Assembly (NCBI RefSeq): GCF_001653565.1
Contig: NZ_LYPB01000042.1
Span: forward strand, 1-64,000
Length of the DNA: 64,000 nt
Direction: 5' to 3'
Source: Paenibacillus oryzisoli
Lineage (GTDB): Bacteria > Bacillota > Bacilli > Paenibacillales > NBRC-103111
Shown here: positions 54,322 through 63,381 of the stretch, piece by piece
Numbering within the stretch: position 1 is the first letter of the stretch
How the letters are laid out: each line of letters opens with the position of its first letter
The notes under the pieces: model-generated
The model's database searches: none
Told to the model about the DNA's origin: nothing
What the model saw: the letters and a program-made list of their open reading frames with translations, nothing else
Program-made: the position numbers and the translations under genes

Positions 54322-55833
54322 ATGATTAAAAAGTTTTTTCAAGTATCAGCAATTCTCTCCCTGACGTCGGCAGTCCTATTAGCAGGTTGTCAGAATAAAG
54401 AAGTGAAGCAAGTTAACTCATCGTCTTCACCGAATCAACAGAAGGCACTTGAGCCTGTTAATCTCAAGTATTATTTCTTCGGTGCATCGAAACCAGGGGA
54501 TCAGGACGTTTATGATGGACTTAATAAGGTTCTGAAGGAGAAAATCAACACAACGGTTGAATTTATTAAAGTGCCAGTCGGCGATTATACGCAGAAAATG
54601 TCCGTGATGGTGAATGCGCGGGAAGAGTTCGATCTTGCCTTTACCTCGCCCTCCTATTTGAATTATTTTGAGCAATCAGCCAAAGGTTCATTTGTAGATC
54701 TTACGGAGCTATTGCCAAAGTATGCACCAGAAACATATAAGCAGTTGAAACCGAGCATTTGGGACGCGGCTAAAGTGAACGGCAAAATCTACGCCAGCAT
54801 CAACCAGCAAATTTTTGCTCGTCAGTCTGGATTTAATGTGAACAAGGCAATCGCGGACAAGTACGGTTTTAACCCAACGAGCGTTAAGAAAATGTCGGAT
54901 CTCATTCCTCTTCTGGATAAAGTGAAAGCGGGCGAGCCAGCGGAAAAAACGGATCAACTGTTTAATGCGCAAATGAAGAATCAGGTGTTCAGTTATTTCT
55001 TCCCGTCATATGAATGGGAGAACATCGGTGGTGTGGATGTACCTGGCGTTGCTAAGTCCACTGATAAAAATCCCAAAGTGTTCAACGAATACGATACGCC
55101 TGAATTCAAGGATTTCATCATGACACTGAGCGATTTCCAAAAGAAGGGTCTGATCGCGAAAGACGCGCTGACAAGGCCTACCTTTGATTCAGCCAAATAT
55201 ATGGCTTCCTCCATCGCTACATTAATGCCGGGCATCGAGGAAACGGTCAAGGCAACGTATAAGGCCGAGCAATATGTGATTCCACTCGGGGAGCCACTAC
55301 TAACATCAGCCAATGCCATCGCAACTATGACAGCTGTCTCAACAACCTCCAAGCATCCCGAGCGTGCATTGATGGTAATCGAGCTGCTCAATACTGACAA
55401 AGATTTGTACAATTTACTCGTATGGGGCATTGAAGGTGTCGATTACAAGAAGATCGGCAACAACCGAATTGAGTCGCTCCCGGGTGCCAAGTACGGTCCT
55501 GCTTACGGGTGGATGTTCGGTAATCAATTCAATAGTTTTATTAGCGGCACACAACCGGACGATGTCTGGGAGCAAACCAAGAAATTGAACGAATCAGCCA
55601 AGCTATCGACGCTATACGGATTCAGCTTTAACGCGGACAATGTCAAAGCCGAAAGTGCAAACAGTGCAGCCATCGTAAATGAATACAAAGCTGCATTCAA
55701 TACAGGCCTTTATGGCGCAGATACAGAGAAGAAATACAATGAATTCCTGGCTAAACTAAAAACGGCTGGCCTGGATAAGGTGTTAGCAGAGAAACAGAAG
55801 CAGGTTGATGCATTTATAGCTACAAAGAAGTAA
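54322..55833 (+). CDS. ABC importer 4, sugar-binding lipoprotein (LplA-type)
   Basis: This 503-residue lipoprotein has the lipobox LLAGC and then a Ser/Asn-rich linker. The binding domain includes LFNAQMKNQVFSYFFPSYEWENIGG and LLVWGIEGVDYKKIGNNRIE. I prefer ATG 54322, with GGGG nine nt upstream, to ATG 54307, whose GGGG is only two nt away. Unlike in importers 1-3, a regulator gene lies between this gene and its permeases; a shared control element before both units still ties them together. Substrate unknown. Confidence 0.9.
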   Translation: MIKKFFQVSAILSLTSAVLLAGCQNKEVKQVNSSSSPNQQKALEPVNLKYYFFGASKPGDQDVYDGLNKVLKEKINTTVEFIKVPVGDYTQKMSVMVNAREEFDLAFTSPSYLNYFEQSAKGSFVDLTELLPKYAPETYKQLKPSIWDAAKVNGKIYASINQQIFARQSGFNVNKAIADKYGFNPTSVKKMSDLIPLLDKVKAGEPAEKTDQLFNAQMKNQVFSYFFPSYEWENIGGVDVPGVAKSTDKNPKVFNEYDTPEFKDFIMTLSDFQKKGLIAKDALTRPTFDSAKYMASSIATLMPGIEETVKATYKAEQYVIPLGEPLLTSANAIATMTAVSTTSKHPERALMVIELLNTDKDLYNLLVWGIEGVDYKKIGNNRIESLPGAKYGPAYGWMFGNQFNSFISGTQPDDVWEQTKKLNESAKLSTLYGFSFNADNVKAESANSAAIVNEYKAAFNTGLYGADTEKKYNEFLAKLKTAGLDKVLAEKQKQVDAFIATKK

Positions 55834-55869
55834 ATCGGCTTGCCCTAATAGGGCAGCGATAGATTAGCC

Positions 55870-55926
55870 ATCCAAATGATCTTGAGATGATGTATGATCA
55901 TCTACGAGATCATTTGGATTTTCCTT
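55870..55926 (+). terminator. Terminator after the importer 4 binding-protein gene
   Basis: ATCCAAATGATCT pairs with AGATCATTTGGAT and encloses an inner stem (AGATGAT/ATCATCT). TTTTCCTTTT follows. It overlaps in-frame codons upstream of the next gene and so argues against a start at 55894. Confidence 0.85.
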
Positions 55927-55950
55927 TTCATTTCACAAGGGGGGCGTACG

Positions 55951-58224
55951 ATGTTTACGTTCATCAGCCGCAACAAAAGAGGCGCCATGCTCAGCTACTT
56001 CAAGATCTTCATTTCCTTCGTCGCCATCGTGATGGCAGCGAACATTGTATTGTCCTCTTCCATGTATCTGAATTACGAGCGGCACTCCATTAAACAGGTT
56101 CAGACGTACACGGCTGAGGAACTCGCACAAATTAGTTATAGTACGAACTTTATGTTCGAGGCAGCTAAGATGACGTTGATGCAGCTGTATGCCAACCCTT
56201 CCGTACTTAAATTGTTAAATCAAGTGGATTTAAGTGAGCTTGAAACCGCCGCTCTGTTAAGCCAAGTAGGGGTAGTCAACATTAACTTGCCTTTCGTAAA
56301 TTCCATTTATATTTATAATAAACGGGCAAACTTGATGTATTTCGATGGAAAAGCGTTCCCTATATCGACTTTTCCCGACCAAGATATTATCCACAGGCTG
56401 AAAGATGGCGGAATGGCCAATTTGCATCCGATCGCTCGCAAAATTCCTGCACCTATCGGCTACACACAATTGCTTACGGAACGACCTGAAAAAGATGAAA
56501 TTTATTCCTTCGTCTTCTATGACGGCAATTCGACGGGGATCGATAATGCGCTCGTTCTCAATGTGTCACAAATATGGCTCAAGAATACAATTGAATCGAT
56601 GGATCCTCGAATGAGCAACAATACGCTAGTGGTAGATTCGTCCGGTATGATTGTATTAGGGAATGAACGATATGCCTATTTGGAACATATCCAGGATAGC
56701 GATAATGATTTGCGTGAGATTAGCAATCAGAGTTCCCCTTCAGGTTATTTAATTAAAACAATCGATGAGGTAAAGTATTTAATTACTTATGTGTCTTCGC
56801 CCATTTTGGATTGGAAATATATTAAATTCACGCCATATGAGGCTGTCTCAGGGAAACTGAAGCAAGTCATGTTATGGACATTGATTATTTTTCTCGTGGT
56901 TACCCTGCTTTCGGTGCTGGCAGTTAGGTACATTTCCAAATTCGTGTATGGACTGTTTAACAGTAAGATTCGTGAGATAGAGAACAAATATGATATTGAG
57001 AAAACAAGCGGATTTGAAAAGAAGCAACAGTTTTTACGAATGTTAATGACCAAGAAGATGGATGAAGGGATGGTGCAAAAGAGACTAGCTCGTTATGGTA
57101 TCAGCTTTCAATTGGAGAAGGGCTTTATGACAGTCCTTTTCAAAATCGACCATGTTGATCAATTCGCTGAGCAGTACTCACTAGAGGATCGAGCATTACT
57201 AACCTACGGCATGATGAATGTGATTGGGGAATTGGCCAGCGCTCATTTCGGGAATGAAGCGGTTGATCTTGGGGACGGGTACATCGGCATGTTGCTCAAT
57301 CTTGACGCACAGGGCAGTGAGGAGACCGCTGTTAAGTTAGAAGAGCTGGTGAAGAATATTCAAGATAATATCGAGAAATTTCTTGGCCTGTCACTATCAG
57401 CGGCACTGGGGGAAGGTTTGGAGGAAATGGAGGAACTCCCCGGAAGCATCAGTTTATGCCGGGAAGCGTTGGCGTACAAAATATTCTATGGACCGCGTTC
57501 ACTGCTATACGTATCAGGAATAAAGGAGATTAAGAAGAAGGATTTCGTATTTCCTGAGCAGGTTGTAGGAGAGATCATAGAAGCTCTACTTGAGGGGAAT
57601 GATGACGCAGTTCGAGGGAGTTGCAGGCGGATGATGGAAAGTACACGTGGTTATTCCATTGCTTCGTTGCAGTCTACCGTGCTCAGATTGGCTCTCTCCT
57701 TGAAGGAAGGCATGCAGAAGTTCCCTGTGCTGGCCGATGAAATTCACTATGGACCGTTTATAGACTTAGCAGGTCGTATAGCTGGCTTCGAGACGTTGGA
57801 TGAAATGATAGATAAGCTGAATGAGCGATTCGATGGTCTCCTGGAGATAATTCACCGCTCGCAGAAGACGATTAAGAAGTATGAGCGATACAGCGGCATT
57901 CTGAGCCAAGTGCAAGTTATCGTAGAACAGGATTATGCGAACCCTAATCTGAATCCGGAACTGATTGCGGAGCAACTGCAATTATCGGCTAAATACTTGA
58001 GAACCTTATATCTGAAAGCATCGGGAGAGTCCTTAGGCGAGTACATCACCCGCTATCGTTTGGATCAAGCTAAGATTTTTCTGGAAAATACGGAAACGAC
58101 CGTTCAAGAGGCAGCAGTACGCAGCGGTTTTATGAATATTAACTACTTCTATACCTTATTCAAAAAATACAACGGAATTACGCCTAATGAATTCAGGAGC
58201 CTTACCCATTCAGAAATTACATGA
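55951..58224 (+). CDS. Membrane-bound AraC-type regulator, module 4
   Basis: The 757-residue protein has helix 1 near residues 15-37 (FKIFISFVAIVMAANIVLSSSMYL), an outside sensor region, helix 2 (VMLWTLIIFLVVTLLSVLAV, about residue 290), a cytoplasmic region, and an AraC DNA-binding domain at the end (LNPELIAEQLQLSAKYLRTLYLKA; VQEAAVRSGFMNINYFYTLFKKY). ATG 55951 follows AAGGGGGG; the frame is open upstream to 55894, but that part lies in the terminator. Its position between two copies of the same control element (54177 and 58352) makes it the likely regulator of both. The sensed sugar is unknown. Confidence 0.9.
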   Translation: MFTFISRNKRGAMLSYFKIFISFVAIVMAANIVLSSSMYLNYERHSIKQVQTYTAEELAQISYSTNFMFEAAKMTLMQLYANPSVLKLLNQVDLSELETAALLSQVGVVNINLPFVNSIYIYNKRANLMYFDGKAFPISTFPDQDIIHRLKDGGMANLHPIARKIPAPIGYTQLLTERPEKDEIYSFVFYDGNSTGIDNALVLNVSQIWLKNTIESMDPRMSNNTLVVDSSGMIVLGNERYAYLEHIQDSDNDLREISNQSSPSGYLIKTIDEVKYLITYVSSPILDWKYIKFTPYEAVSGKLKQVMLWTLIIFLVVTLLSVLAVRYISKFVYGLFNSKIREIENKYDIEKTSGFEKKQQFLRMLMTKKMDEGMVQKRLARYGISFQLEKGFMTVLFKIDHVDQFAEQYSLEDRALLTYGMMNVIGELASAHFGNEAVDLGDGYIGMLLNLDAQGSEETAVKLEELVKNIQDNIEKFLGLSLSAALGEGLEEMEELPGSISLCREALAYKIFYGPRSLLYVSGIKEIKKKDFVFPEQVVGEIIEALLEGNDDAVRGSCRRMMESTRGYSIASLQSTVLRLALSLKEGMQKFPVLADEIHYGPFIDLAGRIAGFETLDEMIDKLNERFDGLLEIIHRSQKTIKKYERYSGILSQVQVIVEQDYANPNLNPELIAEQLQLSAKYLRTLYLKASGESLGEYITRYRLDQAKIFLENTETTVQEAAVRSGFMNINYFYTLFKKYNGITPNEFRSLTHSEIT

Positions 58225-58247
58225 GTCAGGGCATAATTCGTATACGG

Positions 58248-58282
58248 AAACCGACCAACACGTCCTGTTGATCGGTTTTTTC
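58248..58282 (+). terminator. Terminator after the module 4 regulator gene
   Basis: AAACCGACCAACA pairs with TGTTGATCGGTTT with one mismatch and is followed by a T run. Confidence 0.85.
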
Positions 58283-58351
58283 GCATGTAATGGCTGAAGC
58301 AGGCTTTACAAGTAAATGAAAGTGAACTGCCTCCATAATTGAAGCTTAATT

Positions 58352-58411
58352 GGACGATATTGCAGTATTCGAGGCGAACAAGTGACGTATATACTTAGGC
58401 CATAAGTCGAG
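58352..58411 (+). promoter_or_regulatory. Module 4 control element, copy B (upstream of permease genes)
   Basis: GGACGATATTGCAGTAT (58352-58368), a 17-nt gap, CGTATATACTT (58386-58396) and AGTCGAG (58405-58411). The gap sequence differs from copy A while the blocks are identical, which points to selection on the blocks rather than a recent duplication. Confidence 0.7.
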
Positions 58412-58452
58412 CAATCACAGTTTCGAGTATACAGAAAAGGAGTGCAAACGTA

Positions 58453-59382
58453 ATGAATGTGGGGGTCTCTCGCAAGAAGCGCAAACGCTTCATCAGCCAC
58501 TGGCAATTAATCGTCATGTCGCTGCCAGCCATTATTAAGATTTTTGTTTTTGCTTATTTGCCTATGGTTGGCATTATTATGGCGTTTAAAGATTTTGTTC
58601 CGACGAAGGGGATCATGGGAAGCCCGTGGAACGGCTTTGACAATTTCAAGTTTTTCTTTCAGTCAGCAGATGCTTGGCGAATTTTGCGCAATACCATTGG
58701 ACTCAATGGACTTCTGATTATTGTAGAATTGCTGGCTGGCGTTTTTTTCGCCCTGCTCCTATATGAGGTTGCTGGCAAAAGAACATTGAAGGTGTATCAA
58801 TCCGTCATGTTTTTCCCTTATTTCTTCTCTTGGGTACTGGTCGGTTTGATGTTGACGACCTTATTGAATCCGTCGACTGGCTTGTTGTCTACGCTGATTC
58901 GCAAGATGACGGGGTATGAAGTAGCATTCTACTCCGAACCATTGTATTGGCTCATCATACTTCCGCTCGTTGCCATCTGGAAGGGGACGGGATTCAGCAG
59001 TCTAATCTACTATTCGGCGCTCATGAGCATTGACAAGGAACTTTTCGAAGCTGCCGAGATCGATGGAGCGACGAAAATGCAGTCCGTTCGACACATTTCC
59101 ATCCCATTTCTAGCGCCAATGATGGTGATGTTGACCATACTTGCGATCGGACATATTATGCGTGCGGACTTCGGCTTATTCTATTTCGTTCCACGAAACG
59201 TAAGCGCATTATTTCCTGTCACAGATGTACTAGATACGTATGTTTTCCGTGCGCTTACTGTGAATGGTGATTTTGCAATGAGCTCAGCCGTCGGGGTGTT
59301 TCAATCCGTTGTTGGCTTCGTCTTAATTTTGGGAACGAACCGTGTGGCCAAATTATTCAACAAAGAGTATGGACTATTTTAA
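58453..59382 (+). CDS. ABC importer 4, permease (LplB family)
   Basis: This 309-residue permease has about six helices, with FAYLPMVGIIMAFKDFVPTKGIMGSPW in the first part and FEAAEIDGATKMQSVRHISIPF as the ATPase-contact loop. It ends in EYGLF. AAAGGAG is the SD, ten nt before the ATG. It has its own promoter region (58352), separate from that of the binding protein. The partner permease begins 16 nt after its stop. Confidence 0.93.
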   Translation: MNVGVSRKKRKRFISHWQLIVMSLPAIIKIFVFAYLPMVGIIMAFKDFVPTKGIMGSPWNGFDNFKFFFQSADAWRILRNTIGLNGLLIIVELLAGVFFALLLYEVAGKRTLKVYQSVMFFPYFFSWVLVGLMLTTLLNPSTGLLSTLIRKMTGYEVAFYSEPLYWLIILPLVAIWKGTGFSSLIYYSALMSIDKELFEAAEIDGATKMQSVRHISIPFLAPMMVMLTILAIGHIMRADFGLFYFVPRNVSALFPVTDVLDTYVFRALTVNGDFAMSSAVGVFQSVVGFVLILGTNRVAKLFNKEYGLF

Positions 59383-59398
59383 GGTGGGAAGTGGCCGA

Positions 59399-60286
59399 AT
59401 GATGATGAAGAAGAATACCTTACACAAATGGCTTGTCCACATGTGCCTGATTCTGTTCTGTGCAATGTGCTTGCTGCCTCTTGTGCTTACCATCTCGATT
59501 TCGTTGACAGACGGGGCTGTAATTCAAACCTACGGTTATCAGCTATTTCCGAAAAAGTTTTCATGGGAAGCTTATCAATTCATATGGATGGATCCATCCT
59601 CTTTGTTGGCAGGTTACAAGAATTCGCTAATCATTGTCGTGGTTGGGACGACAGGTAATCTATTGGTGACGTCCATGATTGCCTACGCATTAGCTAGACG
59701 AGATTTCCAATTGCGGAGTGCGATCTCCTTCTATATTTTCGTAACGATGATCTTCTCGGGGGGGATTGTGCCGCTTTATATACTCATCGTGCAGTATCTG
59801 GAATGGAAGAACTCGTTGATTTCGTTAATTATTCCAGCCTTCGCAGCGCCTTTTCAAATTTTTATGCTGCGGGTGTTTTTTCAAGAAATTCCCCCTCCGC
59901 TTATTGAATCAGCCAAGATCGACGGGGCTTCCGATTTCAGAACCTATTGGAGTATCGTGCTTCCGCTATCGAAACCTGCGCTAGCAACCGTGGCGTTAAT
60001 GATGACCTTACATTACTGGAACGAAACGTTTAATGCCATTTTGTATATAGACAAAGTTGCTTTATACCCGATCCAGCTCATTTTAAAAAATATTACGTCG
60101 TACATTGAATTGGTAAAAGGCAGCGGCGTCGATCCCATGGGTAATGCTATTAGTGCATCTGATGTGCCTACGGATGCCATCATGTATGCCATGATGGTGC
60201 TTACCTCATTGCCTGTCATGTTTTTGTTTGGATTCTTACAGAAATATTTTGTTAAAGGACTAACGATCGGAGCAGTTAAAGGTTGA
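59399..60286 (+). CDS. ABC importer 4, permease (YtcP/LplC family)
   Basis: This 295-residue permease has TMIFSGGIVPLYILIVQYLEW, the contact loop LIESAKIDGASDF...LPLSKPAL and the ending FVKGLTIGAVKG. I choose the first of three consecutive ATG codons (59399), after AAGGTGGGA; the frame is open from GTG 59342, but that region is inside the previous gene and does not resemble the family. This start gives the same length as importer 1's homologue. It is followed by a Gfo/Idh/MocA gene without a clear terminator. Confidence 0.92.
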   Translation: MMMKKNTLHKWLVHMCLILFCAMCLLPLVLTISISLTDGAVIQTYGYQLFPKKFSWEAYQFIWMDPSSLLAGYKNSLIIVVVGTTGNLLVTSMIAYALARRDFQLRSAISFYIFVTMIFSGGIVPLYILIVQYLEWKNSLISLIIPAFAAPFQIFMLRVFFQEIPPPLIESAKIDGASDFRTYWSIVLPLSKPALATVALMMTLHYWNETFNAILYIDKVALYPIQLILKNITSYIELVKGSGVDPMGNAISASDVPTDAIMYAMMVLTSLPVMFLFGFLQKYFVKGLTIGAVKG

Positions 60287-60326
60287 CCACTACACATAGG
60301 TATCATTGGGAAGGATTGATCTGGTG

Positions 60327-61391
60327 ATGAACAAGTTAAGAGTTGGTATTGTTGGTGCTGGGAAAATTTTTGAAGGGTCACATGCTCCTGCCTGGGCAGC
60401 CAATCCTGCAGTAGAAATCGTAGCGATATGTGATACATATCTCCCGAATGCGGAAGAGCAGGCGAATAAGCTAGGCGTTCGTCGTGTGTATCGTGATTAT
60501 AAAGATATGCTGGAACAGGAGGAGCTGGATGTAGTCGGCGTTAGCACACCTAACATATATCACTCCGATATATCAATTGCAGCATTGGAACGCGGCCTCC
60601 ACGTGTTCTGTGAGAAGCCCGATGCTGTGAGTCCCGAGGAAGCGCAGAAGATGGCCGATGCAGCCAAACGCTCAGGGAAGTTGCTCATGGTGATGCGCAA
60701 CAATCGGTTCACACCACAGGCGAAATTCCTGAAGCAATACATCGAGTCAGGTGCAATGGGTGATATCTATACAGGCAGAACAGGATGGATCAGGCGCAGA
60801 GGCATTCCTGGTCGCGGAGGATGGTTCACCACCAAGGCCTTGTCTGGGGGAGGGCCATTAATTGATCTTGGCGTCCATATGATTGATGTGGCCATTTGGA
60901 TGATGGGGAATCCTCGACCAGTCGCCGTGAGTGGGGCGGCATATACCAAGTTCGCTGATGCGACGGTGCAGGTTTCTGCTGACTCGCGATTTGGTACGAC
61001 ACAAGAGGGCGGTGTCTTTGATGTCGAAGATCTCGCGACAGGTTTTATTCGATTCGATAACGGTGCCTCCCTGCAAATTGAGTTCAGCTGGGCATCGAAT
61101 GTGGAAGATGATCTCAAGTTCATAGAGCTGCGTGGAACGAAGGCGGGATGCAGCCTGAAGAATTCGGAATTGAAGCTAATGACGGAGATAGAAGGCGTGC
61201 TCTGTGATATATCCCCTCGCTTCAAGGGTGAAGAGCTCCCGCCGCATAGAAAAAATATTAATCATTTCATCGCTTGTGTACGGGGAGAAGAAGTGCCAAC
61301 AAATACACCAGAGAGTGGCGTAGATATGATTCGCATCTTGAAGGCTATTTATGAATCTGCGCAGAGTGGAAGTGAGGTCAGACTAGATTAG
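60327..61391 (+). CDS. Gfo/Idh/MocA family oxidoreductase
   Basis: This 354-residue NAD(P)-dependent sugar oxidoreductase has the dinucleotide motif GIVGAGKI (7-14), CEKP with Lys97, and His184 in LIDLGVHMID, the usual catalytic Lys and His. GGWFTTKALSGGGPLIDLG is typical of members found in Bacillales sugar-degradation operons. ATG 60327 follows GGGAAGGA; an in-frame TTG at 60306 is less likely. It lies 40 nt after importer 4 and before the hydrolase-ThuA gene, so it probably oxidises or epimerises the sugar taken up by importer 4. Confidence 0.9.
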   Translation: MNKLRVGIVGAGKIFEGSHAPAWAANPAVEIVAICDTYLPNAEEQANKLGVRRVYRDYKDMLEQEELDVVGVSTPNIYHSDISIAALERGLHVFCEKPDAVSPEEAQKMADAAKRSGKLLMVMRNNRFTPQAKFLKQYIESGAMGDIYTGRTGWIRRRGIPGRGGWFTTKALSGGGPLIDLGVHMIDVAIWMMGNPRPVAVSGAAYTKFADATVQVSADSRFGTTQEGGVFDVEDLATGFIRFDNGASLQIEFSWASNVEDDLKFIELRGTKAGCSLKNSELKLMTEIEGVLCDISPRFKGEELPPHRKNINHFIACVRGEEVPTNTPESGVDMIRILKAIYESAQSGSEVRLD

Positions 61392-61455
61392 GGACGAAGA
61401 AGCTAGGAGACAGCTATAGTGGTAAGTTCTCCTACGTTTTGAAAGGAGTATAGAC

Positions 61456-63282
61456 ATGCTTGAACAATACGAAGACAGTGAACGGTTGAATAAAGTATCT
61501 CTTGAAGATTTCCAGTCGCCATATCAAGATTTCCGGTATCATGCCTCTTCGGTAACGCCTGAAATACGTCTAGCTATCAACGTCATTAAGCCAAGGTCTC
61601 CTGCACGCATGCTCGTGCAGTTGCATGGCTGGCATATGAGTATGCCGCAACCCGCACGACGTGAACAACCTGGAGAATCGCCTTACTTCGTCGTACAAGT
61701 GGATATGCGTGGACGGGCATTCTCGAGCGGTCTGGCGGATTGTAACGGATTGGAATTGATCGACATCTACGATGCGGTGCAGTTCGTCCGTCAGGAATAT
61801 CGCGAATGGATTGTAGAGCCAGAGCTTGTCTACTTAGAAGGCGGCAGCGGTGGCGGTGGAAATGTTCTGGCAGCGGTAGCGAAATTTCCTGATTTGTTTG
61901 CGGCAGCAACGGCCTTATATGGCGTATCGGATTATGCCCTCTGGTATGAGCAAGATCAGACTGGTGAATTCCGAGATGATATGGATGTATGGATCGGGTG
62001 CCCTCCGCAGGATGATCCAATAAGATATGCGGCGCGAAGCGGGTTGGCGCTTGCGGCAAATCTGCATACCCCCTTGTACGTAACACATGGCGATGGAGAT
62101 ATTCGCATTCCTGTTATCATGTCGCGATGGTATGTTGAGGGGCTTAGCCTGTTGGGTAAGTCCCATCTAGTCACGTATGACGAATTGCCTGGCGTAGGTG
62201 ATCGTAGTCATATGGGAGGGGCGACGCAGCAGCAACTTCACGATTTGCAAGAACGCTCGGAGGCGAATCGACAACGCCATGACAAGCCTATTGAGTTGGC
62301 TTCAAGCGGCGTTTTACAAGTAGGCGGCTACGTGTATACGAAGCATTTTCGCGTGCATTTGGAATCGGTACACCAGCTGGCAACCCTACACTATGATTTG
62401 CAGCAACAGACCGTGTCCATTTCATCTGAACGACGCTGCTCCTACCGTTTGCAATGGGTGGATGGTCAAACCGTAGAAGGGGAATGCGAGATAAAGAAGC
62501 AGGAGGTAACGATGAGACATGAAATAGCACCGCAATTACAACAACTGACGCCACTTAGAGTAACGATATGGAACGAGTTTCGCCATGAGAAGACGAAGCC
62601 AAGTGTGCGAGAGATATATCCGCAGGGCATGCATCATGCCATTGCTGAAGGTTTAACGGGTAATTTCGTTATTCATACAGCTACACTTGATGAACCGGAG
62701 CATGGCCTGACTGAAGAGTTGTTGGCTAATACAGATGTTCTTATCTGGTGGGGGCATGTCGCTCACAAGGAGGTGGCGGACGAGATTGTTGATCGCGTTG
62801 CTGCTCGCGTTCTGCAAGGCATGGGCTTCATTGCGCTGCATTCTTCTCATTATGCGAAGGTATTTAAGAAGCTAATGGGTACGACCTGTGCCTTACTGTA
62901 TCGCGATGCAGGAGAGAAGGAACGGCTCTGGGTCACCGCGCCAGGACATCCCATTGCGGAGGGGATCGGGCCATTTTTCGAATTGGAGCGGGAGGAAATG
63001 TACGGCGAGTTCTTCGATATCCCAACACCTGACGAAGTTGTGTTCACCAGTTGGTTCGAAGGGGGCAATATCTTTCGAAGCGGGTGCTGCTTTAACCGCG
63101 GACTGGGGAAGATATTCTATTTTCAACCAGGTCATGAGCTTTACCCGACCTATCGTGATGCGAATGTGCTGCGTGTTATCTCCAATGCCGTGAGATGGGC
63201 TGCGCCGGTGAAGCGTGATGCATTGCGTTTTGGTAAAGATGTACCAGCATTAGAAGTAATTCGGTCAAAGGGTATGGAATAG
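61456..63282 (+). CDS. Alpha/beta hydrolase-ThuA fusion protein
   Basis: The 608-residue reading frame joins two enzymes. Residues 1 to about 345 are an alpha/beta hydrolase: oxyanion LHGWHMS, nucleophile elbow GGSGG with Ser131, [10 protein letters not shown] with a candidate Asp, and GDRSHMGG with the His. From Met353 the sequence is a ThuA-like glutamine-amidotransferase fold ([59 protein letters not shown]). ThuA proteins occur with Gfo/Idh/MocA enzymes in disaccharide oxidation, and such a gene is directly upstream. An SD (62501-62507) precedes the internal in-frame ATG at 62512, so a separate ThuA product is likely as well. GAAAGGAG precedes the first ATG. Confidence 0.85.
   Translation: MLEQYEDSERLNKVSLEDFQSPYQDFRYHASSVTPEIRLAINVIKPRSPARMLVQLHGWHMSMPQPARREQPGESPYFVVQVDMRGRAFSSGLADCNGLELIDIYDAVQFVRQEYREWIVEPELVYLEGGSGGGGNVLAAVAKFPDLFAAATALYGVSDYALWYEQDQTGEFRDDMDVWIGCPPQDDPIRYAARSGLALAANLHTPLYVTHGDGDIRIPVIMSRWYVEGLSLLGKSHLVTYDELPGVGDRSHMGGATQQQLHDLQERSEANRQRHDKPIELASSGVLQVGGYVYTKHFRVHLESVHQLATLHYDLQQQTVSISSERRCSYRLQWVDGQTVEGECEIKKQEVTMRHEIAPQLQQLTPLRVTIWNEFRHEKTKPSVREIYPQGMHHAIAEGLTGNFVIHTATLDEPEHGLTEELLANTDVLIWWGHVAHKEVADEIVDRVAARVLQGMGFIALHSSHYAKVFKKLMGTTCALLYRDAGEKERLWVTAPGHPIAEGIGPFFELEREEMYGEFFDIPTPDEVVFTSWFEGGNIFRSGCCFNRGLGKIFYFQPGHELYPTYRDANVLRVISNAVRWAAPVKRDALRFGKDVPALEVIRSKGME
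62501..62514 (+). promoter_or_regulatory. Internal ribosome-binding site and start codon for the ThuA part
   Basis: AGGAGGTAACGATG lies in frame inside the fusion gene, exactly at the domain boundary. The SD is near perfect and spaced 5 nt from the ATG. It would give a free ThuA protein of 256 residues (62512-63282), the family's normal size. Confidence 0.6.
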
Positions 63283-63303
63283 TGCTAATGGGTTCATCGG
63301 TAG

Positions 63304-63347
63304 AACAAAAACAGAGTTCCGTGTGATAACGGGCTCTGTTTTGTTGT
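63304..63347. terminator. Bidirectional terminator
   Basis: CAAAAACAGAG pairs with CTCTGTTTTG around a 17-nt loop, between the convergent fusion gene and the last binding-protein gene. Confidence 0.75.
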
Positions 63348-63381
63348 TTGTGTTATGCAAGTTGTGCATGCCTTTATGAAG

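Noticed and set aside
54043..54342. Minus-strand frame across the module 4 control region
   Set aside because: It has no SD or domain and crosses conserved promoter blocks and the start of the binding-protein gene.
55894..55950. Earlier start of the module 4 regulator (MIIYEIIWIF...)
   Set aside because: These codons lie in the terminator hairpin of the preceding gene; ATG 55951 has a strong SD and a normal N-terminus.
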